Origin: Butyrivibrio sp. YAB3001
GTDB taxonomy: Bacteria > Bacillota > Clostridia > Lachnospirales > Lachnospiraceae
DNA: 64,000 nucleotides
NCBI RefSeq assembly: GCF_900112195.1
Contig: NZ_FOKR01000019.1
Coordinates: forward strand, 1-64,000
Direction of reading: 5' to 3'
Shown here piece by piece: positions 47,726-56,380 of the stretch (positions are counted from its first letter, which is position 1; every line of letters begins with the position of its first letter). The notes beneath the pieces are model-generated. The model ran no database searches. It was not told where the DNA came from and saw only the letters and a list, made by a program, of their open reading frames with translations. The position numbers were made by a program, and so were the translations under genes.

Positions 47726-48070
47726 CTATTTGTTTAACTCGGAAACAAGAGTATAGAGAGCATCTACCTGCTTGGAATCAAGAAATTCGAGAATCTGGGA
47801 TAGTTCTCCAACCTTTGAATTCTTACCTTTTTTCTTAAATGTATCAAAAAAATCGGCAGGTGTAATCCTTAAGAAATCACATATTTTAAAGAACATAGTC
47901 ATGGAAGGCAGAGTCTTGAGATTTTCAATGTTGTTGATATAACCGGGATTCTGCCCAAGGGATAAAGACATATCTCTTGCAGATACACCTGCATTATTTC
48001 TAAGAACAGCAAGTCTTGCTGCAAATTCTTTTTTAAATTCACTCTCGTGCATATAACTCCCATCCGCCAT
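47726..48070 (-). CDS. XRE-family HTH transcriptional regulator
   Basis: The 114-residue protein has an XRE helix-turn-helix in residues about 12-70 (RLAVLRNNAGVSARDMSLSL then GQNPGYINNIENLKTLPSM). A C-terminal helical stretch, SQILEFLDSKQVDALYTLVS, may dimerise. The start may be ATG 48070 or the internal ATG (MHESEF) at 48049. It is a lone gene, facing away from the polysaccharide locus. It could be a phage-type or housekeeping repressor; no target is evident. Confidence 0.82.
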   Translation of the reverse strand: MADGSYMHESEFKKEFAARLAVLRNNAGVSARDMSLSLGQNPGYINNIENLKTLPSMTMFFKICDFLRITPADFFDTFKKKGKNSKVGELSQILEFLDSKQVDALYTLVSELNK

Positions 48071-48313
48071 ATCGGCACAGATATCCTAAAATTCTTTTTA
48101 TAAAATATTGTAACTAATAGGAACTGCATGATATTGAAATGCAATGCTATTTATCGATAGATGTAAAAATGATAATGCAATTATCAACTGTGCATATACG
48201 CTAAATATGCGGGATGGAGAATGTGTAACATAATAAAAATGATATATGTATTGTTATATCGTTTTATTAATGCTAACATTTATATATGATATGATTATAA
48301 AAACGACGAAATA

Positions 48314-48342
48314 TTGAACATAACATTTTTGAAATGATTATT
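48314..48342 (+). promoter_or_regulatory. Possible promoter for the structured RNA
   Basis: TTGAAC at 48314-48319 and ATTATT at 48337-48342 are separated by 17 bases. Transcription would begin near 48349, at the start of the hairpin series. The region 48071-48313 shows no gene. Confidence 0.4.
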
Positions 48343-48344
48343 GT

Positions 48345-48470
48345 TGGGGGATATACATAGCTGCGGTTATTGGGTTTCATGATTGAATAACTGCGGCACT
48401 AGCTCTTGAAATACTAAAGATGTTGGTGTTTTTGGAGCTACCTACGAGCCCTTTTATATGGGGCTTTTTT
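48345..48470 (+). ncRNA. Candidate structured small RNA or leader ending in a terminator
   Basis: Three successive helices can be drawn. GCTGCGGTTATT pairs with AATAACTGCGGC over 12 bp including G-U pairs. TAGCTC pairs with GAGCTA, with an inner AAATAC/GTGTTT helix. AGCCC pairs with GGGCT and is followed by TTTTTT (48447-48470), a Rho-independent terminator. No open frame of note lies within. The layout could be a trans-acting RNA or a terminating riboswitch in front of the downstream remnant and polysaccharide locus. I do not recognise a known class. Confidence 0.5.
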
Positions 48471-48536
48471 AATTTCCTTTGAAATATATTTATTCTGCTT
48501 AATTCTTAACTCATATAAGGGGGATGTTAGTTGATA

Positions 48537-48760
48537 TGACCGAAGAAGAAAAAGCCTGTATCAAAAAAACGGCCTAGATTTAAGGAGGTTGATGATGACA
48601 TGGGTTTTGATAGAAGAATAAAACTTACGTCGCGCATTTATATAGATTCAAATTAGGATTTGGATAGAGTTCTTGACGGTATCTAGAGTCTACATGGGTT
48701 CATGGTGGAAATAGAGGGAAACGGTTTTTATATGACGTTAAAAATACTATGGCGATAAGT
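48537..48760 (+). pseudogene. Degenerate coding remnant upstream of the polysaccharide locus
   Basis: An ATG frame at 48537 gives TEEEKACIKKT and stops. A shifted frame then reads KRPRFKEVDDDMGFDRRIKL and SRIYIDSN before a stop, and a third gives HGFMVEIEGNGFYMT. Coding-like sequence in changing frames with stops suggests a decayed gene. I cannot name the family. Confidence 0.35.
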
Positions 48761-48828
48761 AACATACATATGATTTTTAACATGTGATGAAAAAGCCTAC
48801 AGAGCAGATAAATACAGATGGCGTTTAG

Positions 48829-49650
48829 ATGAATGATAGGATTGTTGTTACTCACTATAAAAGTATTGGTAGTAAAAGAATAGGAATTCGCTTGGCTTTG
48901 ATTTCAGATCTTCATAATTGTGTTTGGGACGAATTGATTCCTCTGTTAAAGGAAGAAAAACCTGATGCTATTTTATGTGCTGGCGATATCTTGGAACGAC
49001 ATGATGAAAACATATCGGAATGGACTGAAGAGAAGATTGAAAAAGTAATAAGCTCTGTTGGAAAGGCTACTTTATCGGAGAAAATTATGTATGTACTTGA
49101 CAAACTGGTAGGTCGAGGAGGAAAGGCTACGGATGAAATTGAAGATATTGCTAAAGAGTTCTTACAAGAAGCATCAAAAGTAGCACCACTTTTTTATTCA
49201 GTTGGGAATCATGAATGGTATTTTCTTGAAGAAGATTACGAGTTTTTTCACACTTGTGGAATAACCCTTTTGGATAATGAAGATTGCGAAGCAATTATTG
49301 CTGGGCACTCACTTAGAATAGGTGGTTTATCTACAAGATATAATTTCGATTGGTTGAAGGACTTTGGAGAAAAGACAGGATATAAAATACTACTATGCCA
49401 CCATCCTGAGTACTACAGAAAAGTGATATGCAACAAGAATTATGACACATTTGATCTTATAGTAAGCGGTCATTATCATGGTGGCCAGTGCAGAATATTT
49501 GGACGAGCAGTGTATGTACCTAGGACAGGATTATTTGTTAAAGGTGCAGTTGGTCAATTTGGTAGACATATCATTAGCGCAGGAGTAGCAAATACGACTA
49601 GATTTCCTAGATTAGGGAATCCAAGAGAACTTGTGATGATTGAAATATGA
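48829..49650 (+). CDS. Metallophosphoesterase
   Basis: The 273-residue calcineurin-type phosphoesterase has the motifs ALISDLHNCVWD, ILCAGDILERH, YSVGNHEWYF, LLCHHPEYY and VSGHYHGGQCR. These supply the two-metal ligands. It resembles the YkuE/YaeI-like group acting on lipid-phosphate or unknown substrates. It is the first intact gene of the polysaccharide locus and abuts the deacetylase gene. No clear signal peptide is present. No strong Shine-Dalgarno sequence precedes ATG 48829. Confidence 0.88.
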   Translation: MNDRIVVTHYKSIGSKRIGIRLALISDLHNCVWDELIPLLKEEKPDAILCAGDILERHDENISEWTEEKIEKVISSVGKATLSEKIMYVLDKLVGRGGKATDEIEDIAKEFLQEASKVAPLFYSVGNHEWYFLEEDYEFFHTCGITLLDNEDCEAIIAGHSLRIGGLSTRYNFDWLKDFGEKTGYKILLCHHPEYYRKVICNKNYDTFDLIVSGHYHGGQCRIFGRAVYVPRTGLFVKGAVGQFGRHIISAGVANTTRFPRLGNPRELVMIEI

Positions 49651-49669
49651 TGGACTGGGGAATAAAAAG

Positions 49670-50569
49670 TTGAAAAAATACGCAGTTATCTCTATGGATG
49701 TTGAGGATTGGTATCATACCTACTTCCCGGAAAAGCAAGTTGATAGAAGCCAAAGTTTGTTGGATGGTCTTGATGTGGCATTGGATATCTTGAAGGAAAA
49801 AGATATAAAAGGGTCTTTTTTTGTTGTTGGAGAAATAGCAGAGAAATTAAGTGAAAAACTTCGGACTATGGATAACAACGGCCATGAAATAGGATGTCAC
49901 AATTGGGAACACTTAAGGCCTGTTACTATGCCTGTTGATAAGTTTAAGGAACAGCTAGTTAAATCGAAAAAAACCATAGAAGAGGTATTAGGGCACAATA
50001 TAGAAGGATATAGGGCACCTTCACTTGGTATAGATACTGAGAGGCATAAGGTGGTTCAGGAACTCTTTGGATATGATTCAAGTTATGTAAAACCGCAGAA
50101 AAGTCATAAATATGGGACAATAAAGTTAGATGGATTTACAGAACTTGCACCATGTATATATAAAAAAGGGAATTTTACAGAATTTGAAGTGAGTACGCAA
50201 AGAATCGGAAATATAAATTTGCTACTTGGGGGTGGATATATCAGGATGCTTCCATGGCCTTTTATCAAGTGGATGACAAGGCAGTATTTAGCTAGTGGAC
50301 GACCTTATGTTATTTATATGCATCCTATTGACTTGTCATCAAAAGCGATTCCACGAGTTGAAGGAGAAAGTCTTGACAGATATTTGAGAACCCATATTGG
50401 AAGAAAGAGCATGGTTAAGAGATTTAAAGCAGTAATAAGTATGCTCGAAGAGCAAGGATATGAGTTTGTAACGTTTGAGGAGTTAAGAAATAAAGAGTTA
50501 ACTGATTTGGAGGAGCAATCGGTATGTGGGAGCCAAAGACATATAGTCCTGAAAGATTTAACGACATAA
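49670..50569 (+). CDS. Polysaccharide deacetylase with DUF3473 C-terminus
   Basis: The 299-residue NodB-type carbohydrate esterase has the metal-binding SMDVEDWYHTYF at the start (Asp10, Asp13), the HxxxH motif in EIGCHNWEHLRP, and YRAPSLGID. The C-terminal GGGYIRMLPWPFIKW and YVIYMHPIDL are typical of DUF3473. It likely removes N-acetyl groups from a surface glycan or its lipid-linked precursor. I prefer TTG 49670, 9 bases behind GGGG; a TTG at 49640 is also open but overlaps the preceding gene. Its end overlaps the next gene by 46 bases. Confidence 0.87.
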   Translation: MKKYAVISMDVEDWYHTYFPEKQVDRSQSLLDGLDVALDILKEKDIKGSFFVVGEIAEKLSEKLRTMDNNGHEIGCHNWEHLRPVTMPVDKFKEQLVKSKKTIEEVLGHNIEGYRAPSLGIDTERHKVVQELFGYDSSYVKPQKSHKYGTIKLDGFTELAPCIYKKGNFTEFEVSTQRIGNINLLLGGGYIRMLPWPFIKWMTRQYLASGRPYVIYMHPIDLSSKAIPRVEGESLDRYLRTHIGRKSMVKRFKAVISMLEEQGYEFVTFEELRNKELTDLEEQSVCGSQRHIVLKDLTT

Positions 50570-51588
50570 TAGAAATGTCAATTGAGAATTATGGAAAGGA
50601 TAATGATATTTGTAACCCAGATTTTCTAGAGCATCAATACTTTGATAATCCTGCCGGGAATGCGTTAATTGAATTAGCTATAGATCCTGAAAATGGATTG
50701 TTGGCAGGACAATATGTTGTTCAGCCGGCCAAAATAAGAGTATTTGGTGAAGATAAAAAGTGTGTTATTTCTCTAAATACTCTAACACGAGAAGCCTATA
50801 GAGGACAGAAGATATTTGTAAAACTTGCAGAAAGGACCTATGAAAGAGCAGCTAGAGAGGGGTTTTCTTTGGTCTATGGTGCCCCAAATCAGAATTCATA
50901 TCCTGGATTTATGAGAAAATTATCCTTTGAAGATATTCATCACTTTCCACTTTATGCCAGGCCACTAAATCTGGGGCATATGGTTAAAGAGCGAAAGATG
51001 GGAAGCGCATTGGCTGCTATTGTGACTCCTTTTCAGTTGATGTTTCCGAATAATGCCAAGGACATAACAGGTATTAGTGAATTGAATGAGAGCAATGTTA
51101 AGTTGATGGACGATTTTTGGGACAGAATTAAGGACAAGTACCATGTCATGGGTATTAGAAATGCGGAGTATATTAAGTATCGTTATATGAATGTTCCAAG
51201 AAGGATTTATTACCCATATATAGCTATAGATGATGGAAATGTAGTTGCCTTTGCGGTTGGACGAATTCGAGAAGTTGCAGGTTTTAATACTGGTATGATT
51301 GCAGATTTTTTATTTGTACCAGGACATGAAATAGAAGCTAAGAGACTAATTAAAGCCCTTGTTAATAGGATGAAGAATGAGGGTGCAAGCCTTGCTGCAT
51401 GCGTGATTTTAGCAAATGCCGAAGAAACTAAGGTGCTTAAGAAATGTGGCTTTTATCATGTACCAGATAAAATGTTACCACAACCGACGCCATTGATACT
51501 TAGAGTGCTGAATAAAGATGAAGAGGGCGAAAAACTGGCGGATATTAACAATTGGTTCTTTACAACTGGTGATTATGATGTGGTGTGA
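50524..51588 (+). CDS. GNAT-type N-acyltransferase
   Basis: The 354-residue protein shows an acetyl-CoA-binding core with LAGQYVVQPAKIRVFG, LNTLTREAYRGQKIFVKLAE (the R/Q-x-x-G-x-G/K-like loop) and LVYGAPNQNSYPGFMRKLSF. A second GNAT-like half follows (AVGRIREVAGFNTGMIADFL, CGFYHVPDKML). Such double-GNAT proteins occur in EPS loci and acylate amino sugars. That would be logical right after the deacetylase, whose gene it overlaps by 46 bases. GGAGGAG lies before ATG. The exact substrate is unknown. Confidence 0.8.
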   Translation: MWEPKTYSPERFNDIIEMSIENYGKDNDICNPDFLEHQYFDNPAGNALIELAIDPENGLLAGQYVVQPAKIRVFGEDKKCVISLNTLTREAYRGQKIFVKLAERTYERAAREGFSLVYGAPNQNSYPGFMRKLSFEDIHHFPLYARPLNLGHMVKERKMGSALAAIVTPFQLMFPNNAKDITGISELNESNVKLMDDFWDRIKDKYHVMGIRNAEYIKYRYMNVPRRIYYPYIAIDDGNVVAFAVGRIREVAGFNTGMIADFLFVPGHEIEAKRLIKALVNRMKNEGASLAACVILANAEETKVLKKCGFYHVPDKMLPQPTPLILRVLNKDEEGEKLADINNWFFTTGDYDVV

Positions 51589-51754
51589 GATACACTGTTT
51601 CTGATAGTTTGAATATTATTGAAAGTAGCTAAATTTAATAATGTCACTGAAAAAGATAATCTCGAGTATTACAAGCTAATTATGTGAAAATGCTATCGTA
51701 AGAACTTTGTTATGGCTAATTTTTTCTTTGCTTGAGGGGGCTTTGGAAATATAG

Positions 51755-51934
51755 ATAGGCAGTTTTGAAGCGCATCTGAGTATAAAAAGTGCATTGTCAT
51801 TCGGATTAGGAATGTTTTTAGGGATTGGGCAATTTATTTATAAGTACATTTGGTCTTTTTTGAGAACGCGCTCTATTATAAGGAAACTAGGTGATTATTA
51901 TGGTGGAGATGGATTATTAAAACTACTAATGTGA
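51755..51934 (+). pseudogene. Short membrane-type reading frame, probable gene remnant
   Basis: In the 368-base spacer 51589-51956 one frame runs open for about 60 codons to TGA at 51932. It includes SALSFGLGMFLGIGQFIYKY followed by a basic RTRSIIRKLG. No ATG or ribosome binding site precedes it, and a TAG lies just before. It may be the tail of a lost membrane protein. The rest of the spacer shows nothing I recognise. Confidence 0.3.
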
Positions 51935-51956
51935 ATAGAGAGGAATTGTTCCTTTT

Positions 51957-53024
51957 ATGAAAAAAGTATTACTTATAACACTATCGTGGCATACAGACCA
52001 TCAAGAAACTGTCTTCAGCATGTATGAACAGTTGAGACAAAAAGGCATTCAGGTATGGACACTAACGATAGATAATAGCGATTATCCTGCGCCAAAGACA
52101 GAAAATAATTTCTTTGTGCGTGCACCGTTGAATCCTGGAATTGAAATGCAAACAGTTAATGCTTATGAACTTCATAAAATGATGCGTATAATCAGGAACA
52201 TTGACTTTGACGTAGCTTATTTTGAGTCATTTCATTTATGGAATTATCCTATAATGCTTTACTGCAAGATACACAAAAGGCAGTTGGCACATATTATTCA
52301 TGATGCTGTTATACATAATGGTGATTCTAATGTAAAGCTTAAAACGATGCTGAACAAGTCAATTATTGATTTTTCAGACATTGTTTTAACCAAGAGCCAA
52401 CTTGGTGCAGAAACTATACGAAGGATGTATCCAAAGAGGTCGGGAAAGATACGAAAAGTCAATGTTTGGAGATCTTTTTCAGGATATTCTCAACCAATAG
52501 GAAAAACAGTCTTGTTTTTTGGTAGGTTAAATCTCTATAAGGGAATTGATGAATTGTACCAAACTATAAAAGCTACGCCAAATGTTCAATTTATTGTAAA
52601 GGGAAAACCAGATTCTACGGCTGTATCAATTGTAGATAAAATCAGAGAATTACCTAACGTGATTCTTGATGATAGAACGGTACCGTATACTGCCATAGAT
52701 GATCTTTTTAAACAATCAAAGTGTGTTCTTCTACCATATAAATCAGCGACTCAATCGGGAGTAGTTATTGACGCATTTAAACATTCATGTCCAGTAGTTG
52801 CCTTCAGTGTTGGGGCCTTGGGAGAACAAATATTAGATGGAGAAACAGGATTTTTAGTTTCTCCAGGAAGTATAGATGGTTTAAAAGAAAGTATTCATAA
52901 AATTTTCGCGATGACAGAAGTCGAATATACTCAAATGTGCAAGAATGCTTATGATTATGGTTTTGATAATTTTTCTGCACAAAGTCAAGTAGATGATTTT
53001 ATAAAGGCTATAGGGATAGGGTGA
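51957..53024 (+). CDS. Glycosyltransferase family 4
   Basis: The 355-residue GT-B enzyme has an N-terminal acceptor domain (VLLITLSWHTDHQETVFSMY) and a C-terminal donor domain with LFFGRLNLYKGIDEL, KCVLLPYKSATQSGVVIDAF and the E-x7-E-like GEQILDGETGFLVSPG. It should add a sugar from a nucleotide donor, possibly GDP-linked given the neighbouring genes, to the lipid-linked repeat unit. AGAGAGGAA precedes the ATG. The next gene begins 4 bases after the stop. Confidence 0.9.
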   Translation: MKKVLLITLSWHTDHQETVFSMYEQLRQKGIQVWTLTIDNSDYPAPKTENNFFVRAPLNPGIEMQTVNAYELHKMMRIIRNIDFDVAYFESFHLWNYPIMLYCKIHKRQLAHIIHDAVIHNGDSNVKLKTMLNKSIIDFSDIVLTKSQLGAETIRRMYPKRSGKIRKVNVWRSFSGYSQPIGKTVLFFGRLNLYKGIDELYQTIKATPNVQFIVKGKPDSTAVSIVDKIRELPNVILDDRTVPYTAIDDLFKQSKCVLLPYKSATQSGVVIDAFKHSCPVVAFSVGALGEQILDGETGFLVSPGSIDGLKESIHKIFAMTEVEYTQMCKNAYDYGFDNFSAQSQVDDFIKAIGIG

Positions 53025-53028
53025 AAAA

Positions 53029-53997
53029 ATGAAATCTTTGGTTACAGGTGCTGGCGGAATGGTCGGCTCGCATATGGTAGAACAACTATACTATCGAGGC
53101 GATGAAGTGATTGGAGTATGGCATAAAAATAAGAAAAATGTTGAACAGGTAGAGATTCCCGTAAAGTTTGTTCAGTGTGATATTAGGTACGGTCAGGGCA
53201 TTGATCATCTCATTATGGATAACCTTCCGAATGAGATTTATCACTTGGCGGCACAATCCTATCCAACTGTTTCGTGGATTAATCCTTCGGAAACCATGGA
53301 TGTAAACGTTTGTGGGCAAATTGCAGTATTTGAGGCAATAAAAAAGGCTCGGAAGTATGTTGAACCAAATTATGATCCAATAGTCGTAGTTGCATGTTCG
53401 TCTGCTGAGTATGGAGAGACCCTCAATAAACTTGAAGGTAATGAGGTTTATGTAAAGGAAACGGCTCAGCTTCTCCCACTTCATCCGTATGGCGTGAGCA
53501 AAGTGGCACAAGATCTTTTGGCATTCCAGTATTATATGAATGAACATATTCGTTGCATAAGAGCAAGAATTTTCAATTCAACCGGAACAAGGAAAGTCAA
53601 TGATGTGACTTCAGATTTTACCAAAAGAGCAGTTCTCGCCGAACGTAGTGGCAATCATACTTTGCGTGTTGGTAATATTGATACACGTAGGGCAATTATG
53701 GATCAGCGTGATTTAGTACGTGCTTTGATGCTTCTTGCAGAGAAGGGAAAAACAGGCGAAGTATACAATATTTCCAGTGAACATGTCTATCAGATGAGGG
53801 ATATTATCACAATGATTGAAGAGATAGTTGGCTTCAAATTTTCAATTGAAGTCGATCCGTCACTTCTTAGGCCAACAGATGAACGTATTATCGCTGGAGA
53901 CGTTACAAGATTGAAAGTGGCTACTGGTTGGAGGCAGGAAATTTCTATGGAGCAAACGATAACAGATATGTTGGATTATTGGAGAAAAGTACTTTAA
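53029..53997 (+). CDS. GDP-sugar SDR (GDP-mannose/GDP-heptose 4,6-dehydratase or reductase-like)
   Basis: The 322-residue extended short-chain dehydrogenase has the NAD(P) site VTGAGGMVGSHMVE, NEIYHLAAQSYPTVSW, the catalytic SSAEYG and YGVSK (YxxxK), and the substrate-side RIFNSTGTRK and RRAIMDQRD. These fit GDP-mannose 4,6-dehydratase and GDP-4-keto-6-deoxymannose reductase relatives. It sits directly before a GDP-D-glycero-D-manno-heptose pathway. I infer it may make or reduce a 6-deoxy-4-keto-heptose (WcbK/DmhA-like), but GDP-mannose as substrate is equally possible. Confidence 0.82.
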   Translation: MKSLVTGAGGMVGSHMVEQLYYRGDEVIGVWHKNKKNVEQVEIPVKFVQCDIRYGQGIDHLIMDNLPNEIYHLAAQSYPTVSWINPSETMDVNVCGQIAVFEAIKKARKYVEPNYDPIVVVACSSAEYGETLNKLEGNEVYVKETAQLLPLHPYGVSKVAQDLLAFQYYMNEHIRCIRARIFNSTGTRKVNDVTSDFTKRAVLAERSGNHTLRVGNIDTRRAIMDQRDLVRALMLLAEKGKTGEVYNISSEHVYQMRDIITMIEEIVGFKFSIEVDPSLLRPTDERIIAGDVTRLKVATGWRQEISMEQTITDMLDYWRKVL

Positions 53998-54023
53998 GTA
54001 AAAAGAGGAGAGGAATAGGTAAG

Positions 54024-55037
54024 ATGATAATAACTAGGACTCCGTTCAGAATGTCTTTCTTTGGTGGGGGAACAGATATCGAAAGTTTTTTTAGAGAGCA
54101 CGGAGGAGCAGTCCTTTCTACTTCTTTTGATAAATACTGCTATGTGACAGTTCGGCATCTTCCGCGATTTTTTGATTACACTTCGGAATTATCATATCAG
54201 ACTACGGAGCGAGTATCTAATATTGATGACATTAGACATCCTGCTATACGAAATGCCATGAAGATGTTGAATATGCACGAAATCAGGTTGACGTATGAGG
54301 CAGATCTTCCTGCTAGATCTGGATTGGGAACAAGTTCTTCCTTTGCTGTGGGAATGCTAAATGCTTTTTATGCACTTGAAGGAACGTATGCTGATAAAAA
54401 GAAATTGGCAGACGATGCAATATATCTTGAAAGAAACCTCTGTAATGAGGCTGGAGGGTGGCAGGATCAGGTAGCAGCATCATTCGGTGGTTTTAATAGA
54501 ATTAACTTTAATCCAGATGGAACTTATGAGGTTTTTCCACTTATTATTCATCCTGATAGAAAAAAACAACTAAATGATAATTTGGTTATGTTTTTTACAG
54601 GTTTTACAAGACTTTCATCAGATATGCAAAAGGCTAACGCGTTAGGATATATAGAAAAGATTGCTCAGTTGAAGGAAATGAAAAGTTTGGTTGACGAGGC
54701 AGAAAGAGTACTTACAGACAAGTATTGTAGTCTTGATGAATTCGGAAGATTGCTGGACCATACTTGGCGTTTGAAAAGACAAACAGGGGGAGCGATTACT
54801 ACAGATGGTATTGATCTATTGTACAAAAAGGGAGTTGAAGCAGGAGCGCTTGGCGGTAAGCTGTTAGGTGCAGGTGGCGGGGGATTTCTTGTTTTTTATG
54901 TTCAACCTGAAAAGAAAGTGGCTGTGAGAGAGGCTTTGAAAGATTTGTTATATGTGCCATTTAAGTTTGATAACAGTGGTACAAGGGTAATTCATTACAC
55001 CCCAGAGAGTTATATACCTAAGGAAGAGGAAGAATGA
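54024..55037 (+). CDS. hddA: D-glycero-alpha-D-manno-heptose-7-phosphate kinase
   Basis: The 338-residue GHMP kinase starts IITRTPFRMSFFGGGTDIES and has the ATP-loop motif PARSGLGTSSSFAVG and the C-terminal GALGGKLLGAGGGGFLVFY. This pattern is that of HddA, which phosphorylates C1 of heptose 7-phosphate in the GDP-heptose route. I start at ATG 54024 behind GAGGAGAGG. Upstream in-frame ATGs would overlap the SDR gene. The end overlaps the next gene by 4 bases. Confidence 0.88.
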   Translation: MIITRTPFRMSFFGGGTDIESFFREHGGAVLSTSFDKYCYVTVRHLPRFFDYTSELSYQTTERVSNIDDIRHPAIRNAMKMLNMHEIRLTYEADLPARSGLGTSSSFAVGMLNAFYALEGTYADKKKLADDAIYLERNLCNEAGGWQDQVAASFGGFNRINFNPDGTYEVFPLIIHPDRKKQLNDNLVMFFTGFTRLSSDMQKANALGYIEKIAQLKEMKSLVDEAERVLTDKYCSLDEFGRLLDHTWRLKRQTGGAITTDGIDLLYKKGVEAGALGGKLLGAGGGGFLVFYVQPEKKVAVREALKDLLYVPFKFDNSGTRVIHYTPESYIPKEEEE

Positions 55038-56338
55038 AGACAGTAATCATGGCAGGGGGGAAAGGTACAAGGATTAATTCTGTTGCCTCTGATATTCCGA
55101 AACCAATGATTGAAATAGATGGAAAGCCAGTCCTTGAACATGAGATTGAATGTCTTAGGGAACAGGGATTTACGGACCTTATTATTACAGTATCGCATCT
55201 TGGTTCGGTTATAATGGATTATTTTAAAGATGGTGGTAGATTTGGCGTTAAGATTCAGTACTTCAACGAGAAACAGCCCCTTGGTAATGCAGGAGCGCTT
55301 TTCAAGCTGAGAGATATGCTGAAGGATGATTTTCTGTTATTAAATGCTGATGCAGTGTTTGACGTTGATTTTAATAGGTTTGTGGATTACCACAAGTTGA
55401 AAGGTGGACTGGTTACCCTCTTTACACATCCGAATAGCCATCCATATGATAGTGGCTTGGTGATAGCCGATGATAATGATGCTGTGCAGCAATGGTTAAC
55501 AAAGGAGGATATGCGCCCTATCTGGTATCGGAACTGTGTAAATGCTGGACTGCATGTTATCAATCCTGCTGTGTTGGATATGAGTGGAATTGATTCCGAG
55601 ATGGTGGGAACAGTAGTTGAGGATAAAGTTTTAATGGTTGATTTGGATAGACAGATTCTCAAACCGCTGTGCGGAACAGGTAAGATGTTTTGCTATAACA
55701 GCCCTGAGTACGTCAAGGATATGGGCACACCAGACCGTTATGAAGCTGTATGCAGAGATTTTGAAGCTGGAAGAGTTAAGGAAAAGAATTTGAAACAAAA
55801 GCAAAAGGCAATATTCCTCGATCGCGACGGAACGATAAATCGGTATATTGGGTTCCTGAGAAACATAGATGATTTTGAATTATTGCCTGGTGTAACCGAA
55901 GCAGTTAGAAAAATAAACGAAAGTGGTTTTCTGGCTATAGTAGTGACTAATCAACCAGTGATAGCAAGAGGAGAGGTTTCAAGAAAACAATTACAAGAAA
56001 TTCATAATAAGATGGAAACCCTTCTTGGAAAAGGAGGTGCATACCTTGATGGCATATATTATTGCCCACATCATCCACATAGAGGTTATGAGGGAGAAAT
56101 TCCCGAGCTAAAGATTGAATGTAACTGTCGCAAACCAAGGCCAGGAATGCTGCTAAAAGCAACCGAAGACTTCAATATTGATTTGATGAACAGTTGGATG
56201 ATCGGAGATGGAGAAAACGATATAAAAGCTGGAAATGATGCTGGATGTAAAACAGCTTTGATTGGTACAGAAGATTTTGGCCAAATGATATCAGCAACTT
56301 CGTTAGCAGATGCAGTTGGAAGGATAATCGAAGTGTAA
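55034..56338 (+). CDS. hddC-gmhB: Fused heptose-1-phosphate guanylyltransferase / heptose-1,7-bisphosphate phosphatase
   Basis: The 434-residue protein has two enzymes in one chain. Residues 1-about 235 are a sugar nucleotidyltransferase (MAGGKGTRINSVASDIPKPM, LLLNADAVFDVDF, YVKDMGTPDRYEA) of the HddC type. From about 256 it is a HAD phosphatase of the GmhB type, with FLDRDGTINRYIGFL, TNQPVIARGE, the zinc loop CPHHPHRGYEGE to CNCRKPRPGM, and IGDGENDIKAG. Together they remove the 7-phosphate of heptose 1,7-bisphosphate and activate heptose 1-phosphate as GDP-heptose. The pathway order is GmhA, HddA, GmhB, HddC. GGAAGAGGAAG precedes ATG. Confidence 0.88.
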   Translation: MKTVIMAGGKGTRINSVASDIPKPMIEIDGKPVLEHEIECLREQGFTDLIITVSHLGSVIMDYFKDGGRFGVKIQYFNEKQPLGNAGALFKLRDMLKDDFLLLNADAVFDVDFNRFVDYHKLKGGLVTLFTHPNSHPYDSGLVIADDNDAVQQWLTKEDMRPIWYRNCVNAGLHVINPAVLDMSGIDSEMVGTVVEDKVLMVDLDRQILKPLCGTGKMFCYNSPEYVKDMGTPDRYEAVCRDFEAGRVKEKNLKQKQKAIFLDRDGTINRYIGFLRNIDDFELLPGVTEAVRKINESGFLAIVVTNQPVIARGEVSRKQLQEIHNKMETLLGKGGAYLDGIYYCPHHPHRGYEGEIPELKIECNCRKPRPGMLLKATEDFNIDLMNSWMIGDGENDIKAGNDAGCKTALIGTEDFGQMISATSLADAVGRIIEV

Positions 56339-56380
56339 AATGATTGGCTATGAATGGCTTAACTGAGAAGGAAACTTTAA

